The translations under genes and the position numbers were made by a program. The notes under the pieces are model-generated. The model had not been told where the DNA came from. It ran no database searches and saw only the letters and a list, made by a program, of their open reading frames with translations. Positions 55,649 to 64,000 of a stretch of DNA of 64,000 nucleotides are shown one piece after another (within the stretch, counting starts at the first letter, position 1; each line of letters opens with the position of its first letter). Source of the DNA: Isoetes taiwanensis (Eukaryota > Streptophyta > Lycopodiopsida > Isoetales > Isoetaceae); NCBI GenBank assembly GCA_021234155.1, contig JAJEKV010000115.1, positions 1 through 64,000 of the forward strand, read 5' to 3'.

Positions 55649-57113
55649 TTAAGAAATTAAACATAAAGTATGAGGATAATAAATTGTCATTCGCCAATAT
55701 GTGGCCGAGTACACATGCCTATACAAGTGCACGGCGTTTCCTGCCATAGGGTACAACAATAGGTGCACCATTTTTTTGGCGTTGTACACGCCTTGGGGTA
55801 CCTCTTTTGAAGGGATAGTCCACAAACAACTCGTCTGTGGCGTAGGGTGCGTGATGGCACATACTCTCACATATGGTCCAACATATCCATTCATGTAACG
55901 TGCATCATAATCTGTAGTCTCCTCAAACTCAGCATTTGTTAATTCAGGGTGGCCGCGAGAGCTATTTATAAGCGCTGCAATATTGCCATGAACACTTGGC
56001 GGACCATCAACATATATAAGTGCACTCGGTGTGGAGGTATGTTCTCCACGATCTCTTTGCTCACTCCAAGATGCGTGATTCAATGTCATGGCATAAGTAG
56101 ACATACTAGGCATAAAAGAAGTAAGTTTATGCCATATCCCCCAAGGGTATGTGGGGCCACCGTAAACCATCAACACAGTTGAGTGTCCAGATGGGACATG
56201 CACATGCTCCATTATATATAATCCTCTTCCAGCTTCTGGTACTTTTAAAGAAGGAGCTATCATGTACTTGTAGGGGCCCCAATACATAAACTCTTCTAAC
56301 ATTGGAGGTAGTTCCCCTTCCCAACAACCTAAGGTAGATCGAACAAATGGAGTAATATAGGCCTTGAGATGACGAGGGAGTTCGTCAGCCAAGTCATTTT
56401 TTGTTTCACATGCATGAGCAAGATCATGTGAGCTACTTTTAAAATGGCTCTTTACTTTACTAGTCAATTTACTTCCCCTAGTGAGATATCTCTTAACATC
56501 TTGAGTGTCACTTGAGCTAGAACTAGAATTGGAGCTAGGACTCAAGGGGAATATATGAAGTGATTCGGGTGAGGATGAACAAGGGAGAATATCTAATGTA
56601 TCGCCATGATCGGGATTTTTATCAAGTATTTCCAAATACTACAACAATCATAAACAAGTATATTAGACGTGTTCCATGAAAAAAGTAAAAGAATGCGTAC
56701 TTTTACCTCGTCTACTTCTTGCCGTGCTTTCAATTCATGCTCCAATGGAGGTGGAGCATTTGGCATCAAACCATGTCTCTTTTTATGTTGTTGTCTCGTG
56801 CTATACTTTCTTCTACTTGTGCCTTTGCATTGGTTACACCAACAATGGTCATATTGCCTTGCAAGCCGCTCCAATGGATCATCTCGGGGCCAATCTTTAG
56901 CTTTACTTCCACTACTCGATCGAGATAATGAAGTGGCCCTATTCGTAATGAGCAACTAAATATGCATGTAGTGATGATATAGATACAAAACAAATGAAAG
57001 AAAGAGCTCAAACCTTATTGGCGTAGAAGTCGTTAATCATCTACGTTGAAGATCGAGTATTTGATGACTTCTGAGTCATGATCAGAGTCAGTGGAATCAT
57101 CTGAATTAGTCAT
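55649..57113 (-). CDS. Zinc-finger plus SET-domain protein inside the CACTA element
   Basis: Exon 1, about 57030-57113, begins MTNSDDSTDSDHDSEV, an acidic start. Exon 2, about 56704-56955, holds CWCNQCKGTSRRKYSTRQQH, a Cys/His cluster with a basic patch. Exon 3, 55649-56635 with coding from about 56640, has a Ser-rich linker. Its SET-like core has GRGLYI (residues 136-141), VYGG (157-160), IYVDG (207-211) and GNIAALINSSRG (217-228). Then comes ITHP (261-264) and, after a one-base shift near 55835, DELFVDYPF, the terminal catalytic-Tyr motif. This order matches SET lysine methyltransferases; NSS replaces the usual NHS. It lies upstream of tnp2 in the same direction. It may be separate or an N-terminal extension. 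The shift makes it either a recent pseudogene or a sequence error. Confidence 0.7.
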
Positions 57114-57480
57114 CCCAATTTGATTCCGCGAATAGCTCACACAAATGGAAGACTCCAGCACTAGCGTAACCCTAAAACCCTAATAAGTAAGCCCAATCCA
57201 ATTTTTTTTTCCTAAATTTTTTCGGACGATTATTGAAAATGTGACTTAAATTTCGTCGGCTTGTCCGAATCACAATTTTTCGGAAATTTCTTCTATTTAT
57301 TTATCGTGTTTTCATTTTTTATAACCATTTACACTTAACCATTTTTGGAGATACTTTTTAGGTAAAACCACCACCATTTTCGCAGACCGACTTCTTTCTC
57401 ATTTTTATGACTTCAAAACTTTTGGCGACGGAACGGAAAATCAAGCGATCAGTGGCGATCGGAAGGGCAAATCGAGGCTT
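57114..57480. promoter_or_regulatory. Putative bidirectional promoter of the CACTA genes
   Basis: Between the minus-strand SET/tnp2 genes and the plus-strand gene lie about 370 bp containing CG-bearing words like those of the subterminal field: TTTTTCGGACGATTATTGAAAATGTGAC, in two parts, and TTTCGTCGGC. Transposase binding here could couple expression to transposase level, as known for En/Spm. No TATA box stands out. Confidence 0.4.
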
Positions 57481-57939
57481 CCTTTGTGATTTTGGGAGGT
57501 AAATTCATTTGTTTTCAGCCTCCTAACATAATTTATAGCAGTATTTAAATTATTGTCTTTGCTTCAAGATTCATCTTTTTTTTTCTTTTCTTCCAGATTC
57601 GTCATTCTTTTCTTTTCATCTTTTCTTTTCTTTTCTTCAAGATTCGGTCATTCTTTTTCTTTTCATCTTTTCTTTTTCTTACGCATCTATCTCCTTGGTC
57701 TTCTTCGTAATCTTCCCAAAAAATGGTCGTCATTGCAGCCAAAGTGCAGGTTGCAGAATGCAATGCATTTGCTACACTATTTTTAGCTTTCTCAACCTAG
57801 CCATCTTTCCAACTTTCTCCTTTTAACGTGGCTGCCATGACTTGTGACTTACATTTTCTATTTACCTTTGACATCAAAATAACAATGGTGTTAAACAATT
57901 TATGTGGCATGTGTTTGGTAGAATAAAAAACCAAGGAGC

Positions 57940-60900
57940 ATGTATTGTTGATTTATTTTTCTAATTTTTGAAGGTTAGAGACAAAGCGAGTCGCCTGTCT
58001 TCTTACAAGTAAGTTCTTTTCTTCTGCGCATATTCTTTAAGCTCCAGTAGCATATGTGGTGCTTTTGTTTGATTCTTGATTTTTCTTTGTTCGCCAACCT
58101 GACTCTTTTATGTTCTTTAGTGGCCCCAAGCAAAAGTTCTAAGAAGGGAGGAGGTAGCTCCCGAGGGAGACTATCGAGCACCGATGACCAAGATGCCTCT
58201 GCTAATTTGACACAAATGATTGGTGGATTGAAGCAAGATGAATTGGAGAAGTTCAAGTCTGCGATAGAGAAGCAGCTTCAGCTCATTACACCAACAACAA
58301 AAAGCTCTTCTAAGAGTGTGAGATCAAGGTATAGTATTGGCATGATTTGACTTATTGGACAGATTTAAATCTGCTTCTATTAATGAAGAAACTGACTTGA
58401 GTGTTGCAGTGTGAAATCCATCAATGATGTTGATGGGGATGAAGAAAATGAGATTATAAAGGATGACGAAGAATCAGGGAATGAGGAATCGGGGGATGAA
58501 GATGAAGATGTTACATTTGCAAGGCTTTCTAAGAAAAAAAAAGGTTGTCTAATTCATACATTACGTGTATATTTTTGTTTGATTTGTATAATGGGCTAAT
58601 AATTATAATTTTCACCGAGAGGTCACAACGGTTGTAGGAGGTAGTATCCACTTAGATCGCCATGGTCAAGAGTGGAGGACAGCCCCTTGGCCTTTGGCAA
58701 AAACAATGGTGTACTGGATATTGACAAGGACTGGAGACATATACCACAAATCTCTAAGAGAAAAGTTGTGGACCATATGGAAGCACGATATGGTAAAGGG
58801 GCAAAAGTGAGTGAAATGTTATTTTAAGGGCTATGATGTTCAATCACTGGAAGTAAGTATCACATGTGGAACCATTGTCTTGTACTATTGTTGTTGTGTA
58901 CTTATTGATCACTTTATTTAGGGGAGCCTTGTACAAAAAGGATGCGGAAGATATTCCCTGCCATATTGAGCCTGAAGTTTGGGACAGATTTCAGGTTAAC
59001 AAAAATAAGAATCATGACCAACAGAAACGAGCAGCCGCTGCAAGGAAAAACGAAAACGGGGAAAAGAAAAAACAAAGATGGGGACGACGTGGCTTTGCTG
59101 GTGTCGAGGCGCACTATGTAAGAATCTATTCTCATTTTAATTCATAAGTCTTTTCGCTTATCTAACTATTTTTCAATCTTGGTGTATAGTATCGAGATTG
59201 GGGAAAGTATCCATCTGCAGATACTTTTAAAAAAATCTTGGAGAAAGGAACATATAAAGCCTTTCGAGAAGATCTGATTGCGGAAGGGAGAGTACCCGGA
59301 AATGTAAGTTTATTTTTTGTGTCTTATTTATTCTATCTTATATTTACCTACTATGCATACATTAGATTAATGTCATTATGTAATGATGTCGCGTGTTAGG
59401 AGGTGTTATGTAATGATGCATAGGTTAGAGGTGTTATGTATGGCGATTGCATGGCGGGTTGATCTTTGTCGATGGTGGACTTGGTTCTTTTAACACATGG
59501 CTTGCATGTAGTTTAAGGCTTTAGATCACATTGGCAAAAAAGGTGCAAGGAAGAACCGGGAGCGTAAAAGGCAAATGAAGGTAGCTTACCATTTTAATTG
59601 AGTTCCTTGAGATATGCTTTTTGTTGTTTCTGTGAGTGTTTGTAAGATATAACATCTCCTTGGTAATTGATGCTAACAGTCTTTTACATTATGCCTGAAA
59701 TTGTGTTCACAACAAACTTTAAAATGGGGCAAATATGTGCTTTGGGGTCTCGATCTGGCATGTATGTTAAACCTCATGAGCAGATATTGCTCTGCAGCTG
59801 TTTTGCATCATGCTTCAACAAAATATACTATGGGACAGAATGATTGCTTGGGTTGGCACAGGGGAATGAAAATTGCAAGCCTGAACCCAAGAACTACCTG
59901 CACTTATCTGTAGCTCCTCATGCATGATCTGCAAGACTTCAAAATGCAAGCTACTTACTGGAAGCTGACAAAGGGTGTGTCAACTGCACAGAAACAGATG
60001 TAATTCATTAGAAGATTTTGCTGGCTTATATGAGCAGGACTCAGGACCAGATATACTTTAGCAGAAAGATTTTAACTGAGCAACACCCAAGACCAGATAC
60101 TTGTTTTGTAAATGCCTGGCATCATAGTGAGTCAGTAATAAGATTCACAAATGCATACTTACAATAAGTTCATCATTCAAAACGTACAACTTTTCCAGTG
60201 TGGATAATGAGCTGAAATCTGGTATTGTTCCTGTCAGATTGTTTCCATTTAGTTGGCTGCCAAATGCTCCACTAACCGAGATCAGGTGCTTCCTAAACAA
60301 ATAAGAAACAAATAGATTTCCATCTTTCTATCAACATTAACTGGTGGAGTACAGGTAATGCGCAAACTGCGGTTGCTAGTCTTCAAGGCACTTTGTCAAA
60401 ACCAAGATTTCATTCAATCATGATGTTTACATTTCATTGCATTTCATTTTTGCTGACATTTCATTGCAATCATGATGTTTACATTCTTTGACAGAGTGCT
60501 AATGATATTTTTCTCATTTCAGGAGAAAAATAAGGAGAAAAAGAACATGGAAATGCATGAAACTATTCAAGATGCCGTGGCAGTGGCAGAGTGTGCTGCT
60601 GATGTTAATCAATTTGTGCTCGAGGGAGATGCAGATGGTGCAGATGTCAATAATTTAGAGTTAGATGAGGTTGATTGTTTAGGATTGAATAAGTTTGGTC
60701 AAGAAGGTGATGATGGAGGCATGCATGATGGAGGAGGGGAGGAGGGAGATGAGCAGAATCACATTGAAGATGAAGTCAATAATGGTGGTAGTCCTGATTT
60801 GGCACAAGAAAAAATTGCACAGGAAGGATTAGAGAAAAAGAAACAGAAGAAGAAAAACATGATGCCAAAGAAGAAGTTCAAGAGGATCAGAGGGCGAAAC

Positions 60901-60984
60901 TTGAGTCCGGTTTTTGGTGATGCTACTGCAACTGAAAATATTGCTCATTATAAATCACTTCAAAGGCGCAATGTCTACTGATTT
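57940..60984 (+). CDS. Second CACTA gene, Ptta/En/Spm (Transposase_24-like)
   Basis: Exons with GT..AG borders. About 58121-58328: Ser/Gly-rich, then ANLTQMIGGLKQDELEKFKSAI. 58411-58541: acidic, VKSINDVDGDEENEIIKDDE. About 58640-58808: DWRHIPQISKRKVVDHMEARY-type sequence. About 58922-59117: EVWDRFQVNKNKNHDQQKRA then RRGFAGVEAHY. 59191-59303: YRDWGKYPSADTFKKILEKG. About 59514-59580: KKGARKNRERKRQMK. Last exon about 60523-60981: acidic, then a Lys/Arg-rich nuclear-targeting end. The pattern W..P..K...W..., then N(R/K)xxR, is that of the TNPA-like DNA-binding partner of plant CACTA elements. The first exon is uncertain. The last intron, about 940 bp, is unusually long and holds foreign gene pieces. 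Confidence 0.75.
59600..60500. other. Oversized intron of the second CACTA gene, with captured sequence
   Basis: Other introns of this gene are mostly 80-210 bp; this one is about 940 bp. Its base composition is more even than its flanks. It contains an antisense LRR exon (60164-60290). The part at 59650-60010 has a plus-strand open stretch that could be further exon fragments, but I recognise no family there. GTTATGTAATGATG is duplicated just upstream, at about 59375 and 59405. Confidence 0.5.
60164..60290 (-). pseudogene. Antisense LRR exon fragment (receptor-kinase type)
   Basis: The minus-strand translation has NGNNLTGTIPDFSSLSTLEK, the plant extracellular LRR consensus LxxNxLxGxIPxxxxxLxxLxxL. 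It is followed by LYVLNDEL, where LYLDNNEL would be expected. A GTAAGT donor sits at its end (60159-60164), so it is a genuine exon edge. Only one repeat and a half is present. It lies opposite to the surrounding transposon gene, as expected of a captured fragment. Confidence 0.75.
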
Positions 60985-60990
60985 GCGAAG

Positions 60991-61329
60991 CATTGATTGA
61001 AAAATATGTCCTTTTTTAAGACTTGGAATTGAGCAACATGACAAACTGGTGAAGTTTTTTGGCTATATGGCATGCCGGTAAGCGTTCTCTATCTATGTCT
61101 TAGTTAAGAAGGTTGTAACTTGTTGATACTTATAATACAAAAATTTTCTCCTACTATTAACCGCATTCTCTTTTCTAAATGCTTTCTTTCTTTATCATGC
61201 TCTCTTTTATAAATGTTGTTGCCCATACTTGTTGTTTCATTTCGTTGTCTTTTTTACATACTTTGCTACACATACGGAAATAAAACAGAGGCCGCAAACC
61301 CATGTATTATATTACAATCAGAATATGCC
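60991..61329. other. Region between the CACTA gene and the MAPKKK copy
   Basis: AT-rich sequence with no TIR or subterminal repeat. This is where an intact CACTA right end might have been expected if the MAPKKK copy were outside the element. Confidence 0.4.
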
Positions 61330-62953
61330 TGAAAATGGCCTTTATCAGGAGTTTTAAGTTCTCCACCAGATGGAATCAGGACAGAGGCCGCCATCAATGG
61401 ACCTGAAGATGGTTCAATAGTCAATGAACCTATTTGTTTAGTTGAAAAAGCAGATGTCTTAAGTCCTTCACCATGTAAGACCATACGAGGACATGCTTGT
61501 CCGACCATCATCAGTGGACCCAAAGATATTTTGTTAGCTCACAACGTATTCAAAGCAATACTTCTTTCCTGGCAAATCATACCCTTATGTCAACAGACAC
61601 GGGTGAGCCCATTGGTCCCGCATTGGTAGCTTGAGTATTGCAGACAAAGGAGCTGAACCTGATAATACAGTGCTTTTAGATGAAACTATAGAATCTATAG
61701 GGGTGTCTTCAGACACAACTGCTGACACTGAAAGTGGAAGCCCCAAAGATGTTAAAGTTGAGGAAGTTGACCTCTTTTCTGAAAAGGGGGGCTGGAGAAT
61801 TCAAAGAATGCTTGGGAGTGGGTCCTTTGGTGTTGTTTACGAGATCGTTACAAGGTATAATACATGGCATACATGCTAACATCGAACCTAACTTCTCTAT
61901 TGTCATCTAACACTCTTGCTTCATTATACAAGAAGGGTCCTCTTTTTGAAAGGCAATTACGGAAGTACACGAGGCAGATTCTTCAAGGTCTCAAGTACTT
62001 GCACGACCACCAAATCTTTCACAGGTTTCTATACTTTTGGACCTCTCTGTGGGATTTTTGATCCGTTTATGGAAATCACAAATTTGTCAGCTATGCAAAG
62101 GAGCTAATATCCTCTTTCTTTATGGCATTTTGTGCATGTCAAGGATATAAAATGTGCCAATATTCTTGTTGATGCCAGCGGAGTCGTCAAACTAGCTGAT
62201 TTTGGAATGGCAAAACAGGTGTGAGTTTCTTTACAAGTAAATGGAGTTTGTTGATTTTGCCATTTATGATTTTAAGGGTTTATTTCTTGTACGTAGCTAA
62301 TAACATAAATGGCTCAAATATGTTCCCTCTAAGTCATCCCTTTCCTACTGTTTGCAGTTGAGTTTGGCAAATGAAGTCCAGTCTTGTAAGGGAACTGGAT
62401 GGCGCCGGAGGTACTTATTTTTCTGCAGTAGGAAATCCTGTTATAGCCTTGGCGAATGGGGAAAGTTGCCATTATAAACTCATGGCTCATGCTTTCAGGT
62501 CATCAATCCAAGGAAGGCTGCTGGGTTACCTGCAGACATTTGGAGTTTGGGATGTACTGTTCTAGAAATGTTCGCCCGCAGTCCTCCATTTGGTGAATTG
62601 GAATGGGTAAGGGCTCTATATTAATCAAATAAAACGAGATTGTAAATGGATTGGTTTTCCATAGTGTAGTATGTTACCTTGATGTCTTTGCAGGAAGGAC
62701 CGGGTCTACTTATTGCAGAAAGTCCTTTTTTTTATTGAATTTTTCATGAGATGCTAATTGTCACTGAGGCATGGATGGTTGGTTTTAGCATGTAGCATTT
62801 TGGAAGATTGGAAGTGGGGAACTGCCACCTCTAGATCCTGATTTGCCTGATGATGCCAAAGATTTCCTAGCACAGTGTTTGCAGCCAGATCCATCAAAAC
62901 GACCCACTGCAGCAATGCTGCTTGAGCATATTCTCTTGCAGAGAAACATATGA
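61330..62953 (+). pseudogene. MEKK1-type MAP kinase kinase kinase, internally deleted
   Basis: 61330-61855 encodes an acidic N-terminal region and then GGWRIQRMLGSGSFGVVYE, the glycine loop. Coding resumes at about 61895 with LASLYKKGPLF and YTRQILQGLKYLHDHQIFHR. 62144-62218 has DIKCANILVDASG and LADFGMAK. 62358-62410 has VQSCKGT and WMAPE. About 62500-62606 has GLPADIWSLGCTVLEMFA. 62790-62953 has LPDDAKDFLAQCLQPDPSKR and the stop. Borders are GT..AG. The beta-3 lysine, helix C and strands 4-5 are absent: only about 40 bp separate the glycine loop exon from LASLY. Between KGT and WMAPE a few bases are missing, breaking the frame at the activation-segment end. An active kinase cannot be made from this copy. 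Confidence 0.88.
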
Positions 62954-64000
62954 CATGAAAGGCATTTGATGTGCCATAACAGTTTTGTTTACTCTAATAG
63001 TAACATATGCACCAATATAGGGCATTTTTGAGATCCATATATAATTTGCTGCATTTCACAAATTCTGCAAAACCACCTGTTTGTTACTTGTATTCTCTTC
63101 ATGGGAGTATGTACTGTGGATATGCTAGGATATCAGTACGTACAATGTTGCATGCTTATTAACATGCATTCGAATAATGGGCGAAGGATGTTAAGTGTCA
63201 ATGGAAGACAGAACAAAACATCTCGGCAGTCATTCTTATATTTTCTTTGAGAGCAGATTCAAATGGAATGTTTTCAACTAATCCTTTCCTTGGTAGGATC
63301 AATTAGCTGTCAATTTCCGTAAACTTTTGAAGAAAGAGCATTTGTAACTAGCAAATTTTCTACTTGATTGGATAACATGTTAACTAGAACTGTTTATGCA
63401 TGCTACAGCATCCAAGCGGAAGAAGTATTTTTATGGTTGCTGGCTCTCCAAAGCATCCACTCTCTATTTTTAAGGTAATCTCAATATCAGTTTTTCCAAT
63501 CTAGTGTAAGAGTGCTTCATGTATTTGCCACAGAGCTTTAGGCTTCTTAGCACTTGTCCACATCATATATACAGCAAGTGTTCCTGTGAGTTTTACAACA
63601 AGAGCTAGAGGATATGACGATCCAGTCTGTCATATAATCTTGAGATGTCTTAGGATACCATGTAGTAAGTACCTTCGGCACAAGTGTCATGCCAAAGACA
63701 TTGTATAACACTTAATTTCAACGTGAAAAGGCAAGTATAAGATGTTTTGTTTCAAGCTCCTCTAAGCTTAAATTTTTAAACATAGAAACTTAAATTTTTC
63801 AATAGGTAGTTTTGCATAAACATCTACGTACAACATTTACATTGTATAATAGTGGGAAATTGCCTTTTTCAGGATTAAGCTATGCTTTGGACCGGGGATT
63901 GAAGTACTTCGTTAAAAATGCGTGAATGGTAGAATGATCTAGACAAGAAAGCCATGAGTATGGATTTTAGCTTGGATTCATATGCTGATCAATATTAAGA
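62954..64000. other. 3' flank of the MAPKKK copy
   Basis: No second gene recognised. At about 63411-63473 an AG..GT-bounded open stretch of 21 codons (HPSGRSIFMVAGSPKHP) looks like a small exon, but I cannot place it. The rest is AT-rich. Confidence 0.35.

Larger units (their letters stand above)
50981..60990. mobile_element. CACTA (En/Spm-like) DNA transposon; right end not found
   Basis: The left terminus CACTACAAGAGAATG lies at 50981, followed by dense subterminal repeats. Inside are a tnp2 transposase, a zinc-finger/SET frame and a divergent Ptta/En/Spm-type second gene. I looked for the matching right end (TTCTCTTGTAGTG-like) and found none up to 64000. The element is either truncated, interrupted, or extends past the window. 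The end coordinate given is only the last transposon coding base plus a margin. TTT precedes the left end as half of a possible 3-bp duplication. Confidence 0.85.

Noticed and set aside
61266-61523. Minus-strand 85-codon frame
   Set aside because: It lies opposite the plus-strand coding that leads into the MAPKKK glycine loop, which is better supported.

Overview
This window looks like nuclear DNA of a plant with a large, repeat-rich genome. Most of it is AT-rich and non-coding, and the genes it holds have short exons separated by introns with plant-type GT..AG borders. The recognisable proteins are plant or plant-transposon families: an MEKK1-type MAPKKK, F-box/LRR-type leucine-rich repeats, a Ty1-copia polyprotein and a CACTA tnp2 transposase. 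A fragment resembling the C-terminus of BBE-like FAD oxidases is closer to the form I associate with fungi and seed-free plants than to seed-plant BBE enzymes. My best guess is a fern or another seed-free vascular plant, but the sequence does not prove it.

Layout. 1-2.6 kb is anonymous, with one piece of a palindrome-headed repeat. 2.6-5.5 kb is a broken, 5'-truncated LINE on the minus strand. 5.5-10.2 kb is anonymous apart from SINE/LINE-like tails and the first copy of a dispersed repeat (8.1-9.3 kb) that returns at 19.8-21.2 kb. 10.25-16.1 kb is a tandem duplication of a 2.6-kb non-coding unit that has its own internal duplication and is bordered by (AT)n arrays. 17.1-18.3 kb is an unrecognised spliced gene on the minus strand. 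19.05-19.2 kb is a clean 150-bp CACTA-type MITE. 22.3-26.5 kb is a decayed, truncated Ty1-copia element, followed by the BBE-like fragment. 27.3-38.95 kb is a 5.5-kb tandem segmental duplication carrying an F-box/LRR-like gene fragment. Only its first copy holds a 598-bp insertion.

39.2-51 kb is the strangest stretch. It alternates between long pyrimidine-rich and purine-rich blocks with sharp switches. Two oppositely oriented promoter modules, each with a large palindrome plus a TATA box, head two of the blocks. Near 46-48.8 kb there are tandem and inverted copies of a roughly 600-bp repeat. Those copies contain short palindromes and a hairpin whose stem changes sequence but keeps its pairing.

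51-61 kb is a CACTA DNA transposon. It has a CACTACAAGA terminus, GCGAAAA-type subterminal repeats and a tnp2 transposase on the minus strand. A zinc-finger plus SET-domain reading frame lies upstream of tnp2 in the same orientation, and a second gene of the Ptta/En/Spm type runs divergently on the plus strand. Fragments of host genes lie in and beside its right half: an antisense LRR exon, and a MAPKKK lacking several kinase exons.

How the parts relate. The CACTA genes probably share a bidirectional promoter near 57.1-57.5 kb and would together supply transposition functions, possibly with a chromatin-modifying SET protein. Most other coding regions are relics. Frameshifts are frequent even in well-conserved domains, and tandem copies differ by many one-base indels, so some breaks may be assembly errors and not mutations.
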